From Pseudoalteromonas espejiana DSM 9414 (GTDB lineage: Bacteria; Pseudomonadota; Gammaproteobacteria; Enterobacterales; Alteromonadaceae): 64,000 nucleotides of DNA. The stretch is from NCBI RefSeq assembly GCF_002221525.1, contig NZ_CP011028.1, forward strand, positions 2,491,001 to 2,555,000, read 5' to 3'. A program made the translations under genes and the position numbers. This document shows, in pieces, positions 28,802 to 38,053 of the stretch (positions are counted from its first letter, which is position 1; each line of letters opens with the position of its first letter). Below the pieces are notes generated by a model that searched no databases, was not told the DNA's origin, and saw only the letters and a program-made list of their open reading frames with translations.

Positions 28802-29686
28802 ATGAGCGACGATAACTCGCAATCTAGCCAGGGTTCTTCTGGCAAAACGTGGATGGGCCGCATAGCCCAAATGTTGCAAGGGGAACCCCAGAATAGAGAA
28901 GAGCTGGTTGAAGTAATTGCCGACGCGCAAGAGCGCGACGTAATAGACCCAGAAACCAAAGAAATGATCGAAGGTGTGCTTGGCGTATCCAAGCTTAAAG
29001 TGCGCGACATAATGATCCCGCGCTCACAAATGGTCACGCTTGAGGTCGACAGCCCCCTAGAAGATTTGATCCCAATGATGGTCGACTCTACCCACTCGCG
29101 TTTCCCTGTGGTGTGTGAAGACAAAGACCACGTAGAAGGTATTTTGCTCGCAAAAGACTTACTACCGCTTATTTTAAATAAAGATGAGCACCTGCCATCA
29201 CTGCGTGAATATTTACGCCCAGCTATGGTTGTGCCAGAGAGTAAACGCGTAGACACCCTACTTAACGAGTTTCGCCAACAGCGCTACCACATGGCTATTG
29301 TTATTGACGAATACGGCGGTGTGTCGGGCCTGGTAACCATTGAAGATATTCTTGAAATAATCGTTGGCGAAATCGAAGATGAGCATGACGAAGAAGAAGA
29401 TCAACAAGATATTCGCCAGCTTGCTAAGCACGTATACGTTGTACAAGCGCTCACCCCAGTAGATGACTTTAACGAGTACTTTAAAACGGGTTACAGCACC
29501 GACGAAGCCGATACCATTGGCGGCACGGTACTGCACGCATTTGGCCACATGCCAAGTCGCGGCGAAACAATCGAAATAGACGACTATCAGTTTAAAGTTA
29601 CAAACTCCGATAACCGTCGTATTTTACAACTGCAAGTCACCGTTCCTAAGGTTGATGATAACGACAGTGAAGAAACTACTAACTAA
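28802..29686 (+). CDS. ybeX: CBS-domain protein CorC/YbeX
   Basis: 294 residues. Two CBS domains (about 70-195, beginning [15 protein letters not shown] and including [29 protein letters not shown]) are followed by the CorC/HlyC C-terminal domain (about 210-285). It lacks the membrane DUF21 domain. Once linked to magnesium and cobalt efflux, it is now also associated with ribosome metabolism together with YbeY. It lies 22 bases after ybeY and overlaps the start of lnt. Confidence 0.94.
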   Translation: MSDDNSQSSQGSSGKTWMGRIAQMLQGEPQNREELVEVIADAQERDVIDPETKEMIEGVLGVSKLKVRDIMIPRSQMVTLEVDSPLEDLIPMMVDSTHSRFPVVCEDKDHVEGILLAKDLLPLILNKDEHLPSLREYLRPAMVVPESKRVDTLLNEFRQQRYHMAIVIDEYGGVSGLVTIEDILEIIVGEIEDEHDEEEDQQDIRQLAKHVYVVQALTPVDDFNEYFKTGYSTDEADTIGGTVLHAFGHMPSRGETIEIDDYQFKVTNSDNRRILQLQVTVPKVDDNDSEETTN

Positions 29687-31217
29687 ACTCACCCTGTTAG
29701 TAAAAGATAAAAAAGTATGGCTCGCACTTGTTGCGGGCCTTATTTTAACTTTTGGCTACGCCCCTTACCAAATTTGGCCCATCGCATTTTTTAGCATTGC
29801 CGCCATTATTTTTTTTATTAACCCAAACAACACCGGCAAAGCACACGCTAAAACCGCCGCTAAATATGGCTTTATATTTGGTTTAGGCTGGTTTGGTGCA
29901 GGTATAAGCTGGGTGCATGTGTCTATTGCCACCTTTGGCGGCATGCCGCTTATTGCCTCGTTATCGCTAATGGCCTTGCTATGCTCATATTTAGCCCTGT
30001 TCCCAGCGCTTGCGTTTTGGGCAACCACTCGCTTTGCAAGCGGCCCTAAGAGCTTTGGCGCATTACTTATAGCAACGTTTGCAATGAGTGAATATTTACG
30101 CGGTGTAGTACTTACCGGTTTCCCGTGGCTAAGTTTTGGTTATACACAAACCGATGGTCCGCTTAGAATACTTGCCCCCTATATTGGCGAATTTGGCTTA
30201 ACACTTAGCTGCGTAGCCGTTGGTTTTGCCCTGTATCGCTTAACCCAAAAAGACATAAAAACCCCGCTTATCACCACTGCGGCCTTAGCACTACTTATTG
30301 TGGGTGCTTTAAATACGGGTACTAACCGCTACTCTGGCAAAGAAATGTCAACGCTGCTTGTTCAAGGTAATATAAAGCAACACCTTCGCTTTGAGCCCAG
30401 TGAGTTTTGGACCACCATGAGCAAATACCAAGACCTAACCCGCCCACACTGGGATGCTGATCTCGTGGTATGGCCTGAAGCCGCAGTGCCCGAAATAGAA
30501 ATGCTCGCCGATTCTTACTTAGCCAATTTAGACAGCGCCGCCTCGTTTAATAAAACGGCCTTAGTTACCGGTATAGTTGACTACCAGCTCGACACTAAAA
30601 CCATTTACAACACCTTGATTGTGGTAGGTAATAAAGAGCGCAACGACGAACACGGCCACTACCGCTACTTAGATAAAAACCGCTATCGTAAGCATCAGTT
30701 GTTACCGATCGGCGAGTTTGTGCCATTTCAGGATATTCTGCGCCCAATAGCGCCACTGTTTGACTTACCTATGTCATCGTTTACCCGTGGCGATAGAGTA
30801 CAAAACAACTTACGCGCCAATGGCTTTAACCTGCTACCCGCTATTTGCTACGAAATAGTATTTGCCGATTTAGTACGCGGTAATTACAAAAGTGACTCAG
30901 ACTTACTCTTTACCGTAAGTAACGACGCGTGGTTTGGCGACTCAATTGGGCCATTACAACACATGCAAATAGCCCGCATGCGCGCACTAGAACTACAACG
31001 TCCGCTAGTACGCGTTACCAACAATGGTGTAAGCGCCGTATACGACCCAATAAGCCACACACAACAAACCATGCCACAGTTTGAAGCTGCGACCATGAAA
31101 GCCGATATAAAACTTATACAAGGCGACAGCGTGTACAGCCAATACGGCAATGCATTTGTATGGGGATTTGTGGTGTTGCTGGGGATTAGTGGATTTGGAG
31201 TTAGGTTTAGGAAATAA
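29655..31217 (+). CDS. lnt: Apolipoprotein N-acyltransferase Lnt
   Basis: About 520 residues. Lnt adds the third acyl chain to lipoproteins in the inner membrane. The start is uncertain: ATG 29655 or GTG 29667, both overlapping the end of corC. Several N-terminal membrane segments (about 15-220) precede a nitrilase-fold periplasmic domain with the expected catalytic residues: Glu in VVWPEAAVPE, Lys in YRKHQLLPIGEFVPF and Cys in LLPAICYEIVF. A final membrane helix ends the protein. It is the last gene of the miaB-lnt group, with a terminator 8 bases downstream. Confidence 0.95.
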   Translation: MITTVKKLLTKLTLLVKDKKVWLALVAGLILTFGYAPYQIWPIAFFSIAAIIFFINPNNTGKAHAKTAAKYGFIFGLGWFGAGISWVHVSIATFGGMPLIASLSLMALLCSYLALFPALAFWATTRFASGPKSFGALLIATFAMSEYLRGVVLTGFPWLSFGYTQTDGPLRILAPYIGEFGLTLSCVAVGFALYRLTQKDIKTPLITTAALALLIVGALNTGTNRYSGKEMSTLLVQGNIKQHLRFEPSEFWTTMSKYQDLTRPHWDADLVVWPEAAVPEIEMLADSYLANLDSAASFNKTALVTGIVDYQLDTKTIYNTLIVVGNKERNDEHGHYRYLDKNRYRKHQLLPIGEFVPFQDILRPIAPLFDLPMSSFTRGDRVQNNLRANGFNLLPAICYEIVFADLVRGNYKSDSDLLFTVSNDAWFGDSIGPLQHMQIARMRALELQRPLVRVTNNGVSAVYDPISHTQQTMPQFEAATMKADIKLIQGDSVYSQYGNAFVWGFVVLLGISGFGVRFRK

Positions 31218-31224
31218 AATAGAG

Positions 31225-31258
31225 TTGATAGCTGTCAGTTGTCAGCTATCAGTTTTTA
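31225..31258 (+). terminator. Intrinsic terminator after lnt
   Basis: Arms TGATAGCTG and CAGCTATCA with an 8-base loop, followed by GTTTTTAT. Confidence 0.75.
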
Positions 31259-31281
31259 TATTGCCAAGGATTTAGCTGACC

Positions 31282-31773
31282 TCAAATATCTGGATAGCTT
31301 CTTATCCATGAATCCGTACACCCTCTTTCAATGTAAATCTCTATCGTTTTCTTTATAAGTTGAGCTGTCATATCCATTAGTGCGGTGGTCCCCCCAAAAA
31401 TTGCATTTTTCTCATAGATATAATGACTTTCAATAAATGTACATCGATATTTTTCTATCAAGGTTAATGAGAGATCATATGAAAACTTGTGTTTTATTGA
31501 ACTTGGTAACGCATTAAATAGATGCACCAGATCATGTGCACTCTCTTTCTTATTGAGGACCTTTGAATTAAATTGGTATTTTTCGTTTAATAAACCGTTA
31601 TTGCTCACTACTTTGCAGTTAAAGCTTTTAAATAATATCTCCAAGGCTAACGCAGCGTTAGCAATTGAAATACTAATAGAGTGAGTCCACATAAGCTCCG
31701 ATGACTTTAAATATAAATATGATGTTTCTATCATATGGGGCGCTAAAATCCATTCATACTTGTCATCGCTCAT
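31282..31773 (-). CDS. Hypothetical HEPN-like protein
   Basis: 163 residues from the ATG at 31773, which has AAAGGA six bases upstream (a TTG five codons earlier overlaps that site). The protein looks all-helical. The segments SISIANAALALEILFKSF, a SAHDLVHLFNALP stretch and RCTFIESHYIYEKN resemble the HEPN superfamily, where a conserved R-x4-6-H often marks RNase activity; here R and H are six residues apart. The resemblance is by eye only. No toxin-antitoxin partner (MNT or other) is next to it: lnt is convergent, and the esterase gene upstream is on the same strand. Function unknown. Confidence 0.65.
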   Translation of the reverse strand: MSDDKYEWILAPHMIETSYLYLKSSELMWTHSISISIANAALALEILFKSFNCKVVSNNGLLNEKYQFNSKVLNKKESAHDLVHLFNALPSSIKHKFSYDLSLTLIEKYRCTFIESHYIYEKNAIFGGTTALMDMTAQLIKKTIEIYIERGCTDSWIRSYPDI

Positions 31774-31828
31774 AGCATTTCCTTTCAAATATTATTTTCA
31801 ATTTTTTATACTTAATAAAAGTAGACAT

Positions 31829-32680
31829 CTAATTACTAAGTAGTTTCCTAATACCATAATACCAGCTAAGCGCTGCGACTGTGCCATGAGTTTCATTTTC
31901 AAAGTAGCGTTGATTTATAAATAGATTATCGCTTGGGTGCGCTTTTAACTTTTTAGCAAACGCTAAACCCCATTGGTAATTTGTTTCACCAATTTCGCCA
32001 AACGCTTTAGCGTTATTTGCAAAGGTAAAATACACATTGCCGTTAAGCGGCTTATTTATTAGTTGCTTCTCATCAAAATAACGGTTTAGGTAGTTATTAT
32101 CCCACAGGTAGGTTGCATCAATAATTAAGTAATCTGTAAATAGCGCATGGTTGGAAAGCAATACATAGCTGGCAAACAAGCCACCAAAAGACTCGCCAAT
32201 TAATACGCGTTTGGTTGATGTGCGGTAATTTTTATTAATCAGTGGAATGAGTTCTTTTTCAAAAAAGGCGCTGTAGTTTACAGCGTTGCCAATATTTTCA
32301 AACTTTTCTAGGAGTTTACCGTTAAATGTCCAATCAACATTGGTTGGGGTAAAGTCGCGTTCTCTTATCGCATTTTTACTATTTGGAATGGCGACTATAA
32401 TTGCTTGCTGTATTTGCTGCTCTAGCCGATCCGTACTAAGTGCCTCTACTAGCCCGGCTACGGCTTTTAGATGTGTGTGGTCACCATCGAGCAAGTAAAT
32501 AACTGGGTATACCTGATTGGAGCTTTGATTGTAGCTTGGCGGTAAATAAACGCTAAAGCTGCGTTGTTCACCTAAAATAACGGATTTAAGCTGATGCGCT
32601 TTTGCTAACACAATATTTTCTGACGCGTAAGAAACCGTAATAAAATACAGATTAATAAATACAATTAATAAAGCTTTCAT
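31829..32680 (-). CDS. Exported alpha/beta-hydrolase esterase (IroE/esterase-D-like)
   Basis: 283 residues from the ATG at 32680, placed by AAGG six bases upstream. A signal peptide (about 1-18, ending SYASEN) predicts export. The fold shows SFSVYLPPSYNQ, YPVIYLLDGD, the nucleophile elbow GESFGG and a C-terminal His in ETHGTVAALSW. This resembles the esterase-D/IroE group, some of which cleave siderophore or S-formylglutathione-type esters. No siderophore genes are near, so the substrate is not known. It lies 25 bases downstream of the RDD gene on the same strand. Confidence 0.85.
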   Translation of the reverse strand: MKALLIVFINLYFITVSYASENIVLAKAHQLKSVILGEQRSFSVYLPPSYNQSSNQVYPVIYLLDGDHTHLKAVAGLVEALSTDRLEQQIQQAIIVAIPNSKNAIRERDFTPTNVDWTFNGKLLEKFENIGNAVNYSAFFEKELIPLINKNYRTSTKRVLIGESFGGLFASYVLLSNHALFTDYLIIDATYLWDNNYLNRYFDEKQLINKPLNGNVYFTFANNAKAFGEIGETNYQWGLAFAKKLKAHPSDNLFINQRYFENETHGTVAALSWYYGIRKLLSN

Positions 32681-32705
32681 AACCATCCTTGTAGTAAGAG
32701 CAAAA

Positions 32706-33782
32706 TTAACTTTTTACAGTCTCTTCTACCGTTTGCACATTTACAACTTGATTCACACTGCCCTGAATAACCACAGTTGCTGATATTTTATCTTGAATAG
32801 CTTGCCTGTTTGGGTCCCAATACACTTGTAAAAAGCCTAATAAACCCGTGGCAAAACCGGCGCCATAGCCGCCGTATCGTCCAAAGCAATCAAGCATGCC
32901 TAATGGCTCACCGCTTAGTGCTACTACGCGAATATTACATACTTTTTTACCTGGGGTTTGTCCGCGCCATAATAATGAGAACAACGTAAAGTATACGGCG
33001 GCCCAACCAAAACCAAGGCCTAGGTCTTGAATAATGCCTTTGCCCCACTGCAAAATGCTGGTGACAGGTTTGCTTTTCTCGCTTTTAGTGTCTGCTTTTT
33101 CAGTTATATTGCTTTCATCTGAAGCTTCGCCCGAAATGCTCTTTAGCTCTGTACCATTATTTTCAAAATCATCTGCCGCTATAGGCTCATCATCAATAGC
33201 CATTAACTCCAATAACGTGCGCGTAACTTCAATCCCTCCAACGTCATCAATTTCAGCAAGCGCTGGTAATTGGCTAACTAAATTAGCACGCGCAACGCTT
33301 TGGCAAGCATCATCGCAGTTTTTATCATCGTCTGTTTGCGCTAAATACGTGCGTATTATTGATTTGTCATGCTCACTTAACTCATCGTTTTGCTGCGTAT
33401 TTTCTATTTGTATACCTTGAATAGCGTTATCGTCTTCAAAAAAATCTATTGCTAATGAGAGCACGGTGAGTGCGCTTACAAATAAAAAGCTCGCTGCAAA
33501 AAGTTTTAAGGCTCTGCGCCAAAACGATGACATTTTTGGCAGGTATTGCTGCGCAGTGCCTTTATAAAAAGCCATGGCAGCTACAAATGCAATTAAGGTA
33601 GCGCTTAGCTTAGCGGCCATAAATATCAAAGCGACATCAATAGTCATCGCCATTGCACGTTTAATGGGGGTAGCTAAAGGTATGCCTAATAATGCTTGGT
33701 CAATTTTAAAGGCGTACGGGGTGATCACGTCTTTGGTTTCAGAGTCTGATAATGCTAATTGTTCTATTTCTTTGGCTTTCAT
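32706..33782 (-). CDS. RDD family membrane protein with charged insert
   Basis: 358 residues. The RDD signature is spread over the N-terminal IKRAMAMTIDVALIFMAAKL, a second helix pair, and the C-terminal LLWRGQTPGKKVCNIRVVALSGEPL. Between them (about 120-250) is a long acidic, probably periplasmic or cytoplasmic insert rich in Asp, Glu and Asn with two cysteines (CDDAC). RDD proteins are poorly understood; some have been linked to ion transport. The next gene downstream is the esterase, possibly in the same transcript. Confidence 0.82.
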   Translation of the reverse strand: MKAKEIEQLALSDSETKDVITPYAFKIDQALLGIPLATPIKRAMAMTIDVALIFMAAKLSATLIAFVAAMAFYKGTAQQYLPKMSSFWRRALKLFAASFLFVSALTVLSLAIDFFEDDNAIQGIQIENTQQNDELSEHDKSIIRTYLAQTDDDKNCDDACQSVARANLVSQLPALAEIDDVGGIEVTRTLLELMAIDDEPIAADDFENNGTELKSISGEASDESNITEKADTKSEKSKPVTSILQWGKGIIQDLGLGFGWAAVYFTLFSLLWRGQTPGKKVCNIRVVALSGEPLGMLDCFGRYGGYGAGFATGLLGFLQVYWDPNRQAIQDKISATVVIQGSVNQVVNVQTVEETVKS

Positions 33783-33868
33783 TTTATATTTGTTTTTGAA
33801 ATGGGTAACCCATTTAACTTACGCGCTTTTTATTTTTAGCTCAAGTTAAAGCTATTGATTTACATGCA

Positions 33869-33894
33869 TAAAAAAGGCTGCATAAATGCAGCCC
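33869..33894 (-). terminator. Intrinsic terminator after the alkene reductase gene
   Basis: Minus-strand stem GGCTGCAT/ATGCAGCC with a short loop, followed by a run of T's. Confidence 0.8.
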
Positions 33895-33918
33895 TTCAAA
33901 ATAGTTTATTTATAACAA

Positions 33919-35004
33919 TTAGGCAGTTGGATAATCGGTATAACCTTGCTCTGCGCCACCAAATAGCGTGTCTGGGTTGTGGCTATTAAGCGGTTTACCT
34001 TGCTCAAGCCTTGCTGGTAAATCTGGGTTTGAAACAAACGGGCGGCCAAAGCCAATCATGTCGGCCCAACCTTGTGCAAGGGCTTCATCGGCGCGCTCTT
34101 TGGTGTATTTACCAGCGTAAATTAAAACGCCGCTGTACGCTTTACGAATGGCCTGTTTAAACTCCACACTCATTAAAGGTGCATCATCCCAGTCGGCTTC
34201 AGCAATATGCATATAACCTACGCCAGCATCATTTAGTGCGTGTGCCACGGCCAAATATGTTTGCTCTGGGTTATCGTCAACAGTACCGTTAAGCGTAGTA
34301 AGTGGCGCAAGTCTTACGCCTACTTTTTTACTGCCAATTTCATCGCTTACTGCATTGACTACTTCAACTAAAAAGCGCAACCGGTTTTGTACATTGCCAC
34401 CATATTCATCAGTACGCGCATTTGATTGCGAGTCTAAAAATTGGTTAATTAAATACCCGTTAGCCGCGTGAAGCTCTATACCATCAAAGCCTGCGTCTAC
34501 TGCATTTTTAGCTGCTTGGCGAAATTCTGCTAGTACATTTTCAATATCTTGCTTGCTCATCTCACGCGGTAACTGAGTATCTACAAAGCCAGGCTCGCCG
34601 TTAGTATCTACAAATACTTTTACGTCTTTTGCGGCAATAGCCGATGCTGATATTGGCTGCACACCGCCTGTGTTATCGCTGTGCGTTACTCGGCCTACAT
34701 GCCAAAGCTGAGCAAACATAACGCCACCAGCGTTATGTACTTTATTAGTTACTTTACTCCAGCCTGCTACTTGCTCGTTTGAGTAAATACCCGGTGTCCA
34801 AGCGTAACCTTTACCAAGCTCACTAATTTGTGTGCCTTCGCTAACTATTAACCCAGCACTTGCGCGTTGTGCGTAGTAAGTGGCCATTAAATCGTTTGCT
34901 ATATCGCCGGGCTGCGTTGAGCGCGATCGTGTCATTGGTGGCATAACAATGCGGTTTTTTAATGTTTTACCAGCAAGTTCTATTGGTGAAAAAAGTAATG
35001 TCAT
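33919..35004 (-). CDS. Alkene reductase, Old Yellow Enzyme family (NemA-like)
   Basis: 361 residues forming an FMN-binding TIM barrel. Hallmarks are LKNRIVMPPMTRSRS, ATYYAQRASAGLIVSEGTQIS, the substrate-binding His/Asn pair in ELHAANGYLINQFL, NARTDEYGG and the FMN phosphate loop YAGKYTKERAD with GFGRPFVSNPDLP. Such enzymes reduce activated double bonds, nitro-compounds and nitrate esters using NADPH. It is a single gene with its own terminator; the divergent gene upstream is the zinc chaperone. No TetR/NemR gene is next to it. Confidence 0.93.
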   Translation of the reverse strand: MTLLFSPIELAGKTLKNRIVMPPMTRSRSTQPGDIANDLMATYYAQRASAGLIVSEGTQISELGKGYAWTPGIYSNEQVAGWSKVTNKVHNAGGVMFAQLWHVGRVTHSDNTGGVQPISASAIAAKDVKVFVDTNGEPGFVDTQLPREMSKQDIENVLAEFRQAAKNAVDAGFDGIELHAANGYLINQFLDSQSNARTDEYGGNVQNRLRFLVEVVNAVSDEIGSKKVGVRLAPLTTLNGTVDDNPEQTYLAVAHALNDAGVGYMHIAEADWDDAPLMSVEFKQAIRKAYSGVLIYAGKYTKERADEALAQGWADMIGFGRPFVSNPDLPARLEQGKPLNSHNPDTLFGGAEQGYTDYPTA

Positions 35005-35200
35005 AATGCCTCCTAAGTTTGATGGCGCTCATAGTAACGCGTTTAAATAAATTCAAAAACAACAAAAAATGCAAAATAGTTTTGTCGAATTTGCAATAAA
35101 AAACGAACGATTACCAACCCTTCAAAATTATGCCTGTTTCCTTACAAGTACCTAGTAAAACTACATTCATTAAAAAAGCATACTATGGCTAGAATATTTA

Positions 35201-35219
35201 ATTGATACAATATAACATA
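35201..35219 (+). promoter_or_regulatory. Candidate Zur operator upstream of the zinc-chaperone gene
   Basis: ATTGATACAATATAACATA resembles the gammaproteobacterial Zur palindrome (core TGTTATA-N-TATAACA). The right half matches fully and the left half matches 5 of 7. It lies about 30 bases ahead of the start codon, well placed to repress under zinc sufficiency. By-eye match only. Confidence 0.55.
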
Positions 35220-35250
35220 CCAACAAATACATATTAGTAAGTTAAATTAA

Positions 35251-36450
35251 ATGATAAATAAACTGCCCGTCACAGTGTTATCAGGCTTTTTAGGAGCTGG
35301 TAAAACAACCGTTCTTAGCCACATTCTTAATAACCGTCAAGGTAAAAAAGTGGCCGTTATAGTTAACGATATGAGCGACATAAACATAGATGCCGCCACT
35401 ATTAAAAACGATATATCGCTTAGTCACAGCGATGAAAAACTCGTAGAGATGAGTAATGGCTGTATTTGCTGCACCCTACGCGAAGACTTACTGCTAGAGG
35501 TAAGTAAGCTTGCAAAAGAAGGCCGTTTTGATCACCTTGTTATTGAGTCAACCGGTATTTCTGAGCCATTACCGGTAGCCGAAACCTTCACATTTGCCGA
35601 TGAAAATGGCGTGTCGCTGGGTGATGTTGCCACCCTTGATACTATGGTAACGGTGGTTGATGCCGTTAACTTTTTGACCGATTACGAACAAGCTAACGAC
35701 TTACAAGATACAGGCGAATCCCTTGGTGAAGAGGACGAGCGAAGCGTTACCGACCTACTGGTAGACCAAGTTGAATTTGCCGATGTAATTTTAATTAGTA
35801 AAACCGACTTAGTCAGCAAGGCGCAATTAGATAAGCTCATAGCAATTTTAAATACGCTCAATACCCAAGCTGAAATTATTCCTATCACGGCGGGGTGTGT
35901 TGATATTAATAAAGTACTTAACACCGGCTTATTTGACTTTGAACGCGCTAAGCTTGCACCTGGCTGGCTTAAAGAAATGCGCGGTGAGCACATCCCAGAG
36001 ACCGAAGAATACGGTATTAGCAGCTTTAATTACATTGCCCATCGCCCGTTTGACCCTGAAAAGTTTTATAACTTTCTCCATGGTACAGAAAAATTTGGCA
36101 AGCTCATTCGTTCTAAAGGCTACTTTTGGCTTGCCACACGGCCGTTATTTTGCGGCCAGTGGAACCAAGCCGGCGGCATTGCCCACTATGGATTTGCAGG
36201 CATGTTTTATAAAGCCATACCTAAAAAAGACTGGCCAACCGACCTTGAGCTACTTGCCGATATAAACAGCAAATGGGTAGAACCCTTTGGTGATATGCGC
36301 CAAGAGCTGGTGTTTATTGGTCAATCATTAAATAAGCAAGCCATGATAGAAGCCCTCAACGACTGCCTACTTCCAGAAGATGCTGTACTAAAAGGTAAAG
36401 ACTTTTGGAGAACCTACAACGACCCGTTTCCAATTTGGGAGGAACTATAA
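35251..36450 (+). CDS. COG0523 zinc-metallochaperone GTPase (ZigA/CobW-type)
   Basis: 399 residues. Walker [10 protein letters not shown] (12-20), the metal-binding CxCC motif in [12 protein letters not shown] (Cys71, Cys73, Cys74), EST in [10 protein letters not shown], and the base-recognition SKTD followed by the C-terminal CobW_C domain. COG0523 GTPases hand metals, in this subgroup probably zinc, to client enzymes under starvation. A Zur-like palindrome precedes the gene and the next gene encodes a DUF1826 protein, a combination seen in zinc-starvation loci of other gammaproteobacteria. The start and stop (TAATG) overlap the next gene. Confidence 0.88.
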   Translation: MINKLPVTVLSGFLGAGKTTVLSHILNNRQGKKVAVIVNDMSDINIDAATIKNDISLSHSDEKLVEMSNGCICCTLREDLLLEVSKLAKEGRFDHLVIESTGISEPLPVAETFTFADENGVSLGDVATLDTMVTVVDAVNFLTDYEQANDLQDTGESLGEEDERSVTDLLVDQVEFADVILISKTDLVSKAQLDKLIAILNTLNTQAEIIPITAGCVDINKVLNTGLFDFERAKLAPGWLKEMRGEHIPETEEYGISSFNYIAHRPFDPEKFYNFLHGTEKFGKLIRSKGYFWLATRPLFCGQWNQAGGIAHYGFAGMFYKAIPKKDWPTDLELLADINSKWVEPFGDMRQELVFIGQSLNKQAMIEALNDCLLPEDAVLKGKDFWRTYNDPFPIWEEL

Positions 36451-37139
36451 TGAACGCCTTAGCCCCTTTAACAGCGCAAATACAACCAAGTATACAGCTA
36501 CAACGAAAAGCAGCTATAGATAGCGATGCCAATGTTCTACCGCAAATTTATAACGAAGACACCAACATTGTTGTTTGGCAAAGAGACCTTGAAAACACCT
36601 TAACAGAGGCGGTTAATACGCTTATAAACGCAAATGCATTAAAACCACTTGAACTGGCGATCTCACCCGACGATGCGTTTGATCAATTAATTAAAGCGCT
36701 AAAGCCAGCAGAGCAAAATTACAATGAAGCTAAAACACTTTGTGAAGATATAGCCCTACTGGTTGAAATGTTTTGCTGCCTGTTTGATTTGAAACGCGCG
36801 GGCTTAAGACTAAAAGTATTAGATAAACCCATGTGCCCACGTTTTCACGTAGACAAAATTCCATGCCGATTAGTAACTACTTACCAAGGTGTAGCAACGC
36901 AGTGGTTAAATCACAGCGATGTAGAGCGCTCAAAGCTAGGTGCTGGTAATTTAGGTAAGCCTGATGAAGAGTCTGGCTTATTTAAAAGCCTAAATAATAT
37001 TAATCAACTCAAGCAAGGTGATGTTGCCCTGCTTAAAGGCGAGTACTGGGATGAAAACGAAGGTGCAGGGCTTGTACATCGCTCGCCAGCGGTGGCTGCA
37101 AACGAGCAGCGCTTATTGCTCACCCTCGATTTTATTTAA
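36450..37139 (+). CDS. DUF1826 protein, co-transcribed with the zinc chaperone
   Basis: 229 residues from the ATG at 36450, which overlaps the upstream stop (TAATG) and has GGGAGGAA just upstream. DUF1826 proteins have no known activity. A compact segment CPRFHVDKIPCRLVTTYQG near the middle has Cys, His and Cys that could bind metal, and a late HRSPA motif is conserved-looking. Overlap with the COG0523 gene and the shared Zur-like site suggest a role in zinc-starvation response. A bidirectional terminator follows. Confidence 0.82.
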   Translation: MNALAPLTAQIQPSIQLQRKAAIDSDANVLPQIYNEDTNIVVWQRDLENTLTEAVNTLINANALKPLELAISPDDAFDQLIKALKPAEQNYNEAKTLCEDIALLVEMFCCLFDLKRAGLRLKVLDKPMCPRFHVDKIPCRLVTTYQGVATQWLNHSDVERSKLGAGNLGKPDEESGLFKSLNNINQLKQGDVALLKGEYWDENEGAGLVHRSPAVAANEQRLLLTLDFI

Positions 37140-37145
37140 TAAAAA

Positions 37146-37177
37146 CAAAAACGCTGGCATCTAACCAGCGTTTTGTT
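37146..37177. terminator. Bidirectional terminator between the DUF1826 and SDR genes
   Basis: Stem CAAAAACGCTGG/CCAGCGTTTTG with a 7-base loop, with T-rich sequence on both strands. It serves both convergent genes. Confidence 0.8.
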
Positions 37178-37201
37178 TATACCCATTGCATTAAATTAGT
37201 T

Positions 37202-37921
37202 TTATGGTTGCTGCGCCGTAGCTGCTAGTACTATTTCGCGAATACACACATTTTGTGGTTGTGCATAAGCGTATTCAACAGCTTGTGCAATGTCGTCAGG
37301 CGCTAACACCCCTCCCATGTCCTCTTTCCAAGCTTGATAACCGTTTACTATGTCTTTAGATGTTGTATGCGACAGTAACTCGGTTTCTACTGCACCTGGC
37401 GCAATAGTACATACGCGCACATTGCTGCTTGCTACTTCTTCACGTACGTTTTCGCTAATAGCATGTACCGCAAATTTAGAGCCGCAATACGCTGCATGAT
37501 TAGGAAAAGTTTTACGCCCAGCAACTGAGCTTATATTAATAATGGTGCCTGTTTTACGTGCTTTCATTGGTGCAAGTACGGCTTGCATACCGTTCATTAA
37601 GCCAATTACGTTTACATCAAACATGGTTTGCCACTCATCGGCATTTTGTACATCAAGCTCACTTAAAAGCATTACACCGGCATTATTAACAATACAATCT
37701 GCCGGGCCATATTCACCTTCGGCTTTTGCAATAGCAGCTGTGAAAGAGGCTTTATCGGTAACGTCTACTTTTTCGCATAGGGTATTGGGTAAATTAAGCG
37801 CCTCTAAACGCTCAATACGACGTGCTAATAACAGTAATGGGTGGCCGCTGTTACTTAAACGGCGCGCAATTGCTTCACCAATACCTGAACTTGCACCTGT
37901 GATCACTACTAACTTTTTCAT
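37202..37921 (-). CDS. Short-chain dehydrogenase/reductase
   Basis: 239 residues from the ATG at 37921, which has GGAG six bases upstream. The cofactor motif TGASSGIG, NNAG, the catalytic Ser in NISSVAG and YCGSKFA (YxxxK) show an active classical SDR, likely NADP-dependent because of the basic residues ARRIERL after the second strand. It resembles YdfG/serine-dehydrogenase-type enzymes; the substrate is unknown. The LysR gene just upstream on the same strand is a plausible regulator. Confidence 0.88.
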   Translation of the reverse strand: MKKLVVITGASSGIGEAIARRLSNSGHPLLLLARRIERLEALNLPNTLCEKVDVTDKASFTAAIAKAEGEYGPADCIVNNAGVMLLSELDVQNADEWQTMFDVNVIGLMNGMQAVLAPMKARKTGTIINISSVAGRKTFPNHAAYCGSKFAVHAISENVREEVASSNVRVCTIAPGAVETELLSHTTSKDIVNGYQAWKEDMGGVLAPDDIAQAVEYAYAQPQNVCIREIVLAATAQQP

Positions 37922-38020
37922 ATTAATCTCCATTATTTAAACGTGGGCAGCACAATTGCTGCAATGAAGTTATTTTAAAAAATTAAGCAGTGTTGATATA
38001 TATGGCTAAAGTCAAAATAC

Positions 38021-38038
38021 TGTTGTTATATAGCAACA
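38021..38038. promoter_or_regulatory. Inverted repeat ahead of the SDR gene, possible LysR site
   Basis: TGTTG and CAACA flank an AT-rich centre (TTATATAG), giving a T-N11-A type dyad about 100 bases ahead of the SDR start. Weak evidence. Confidence 0.35.
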
Positions 38039-38053
38039 ATATTCATAAAAGAG

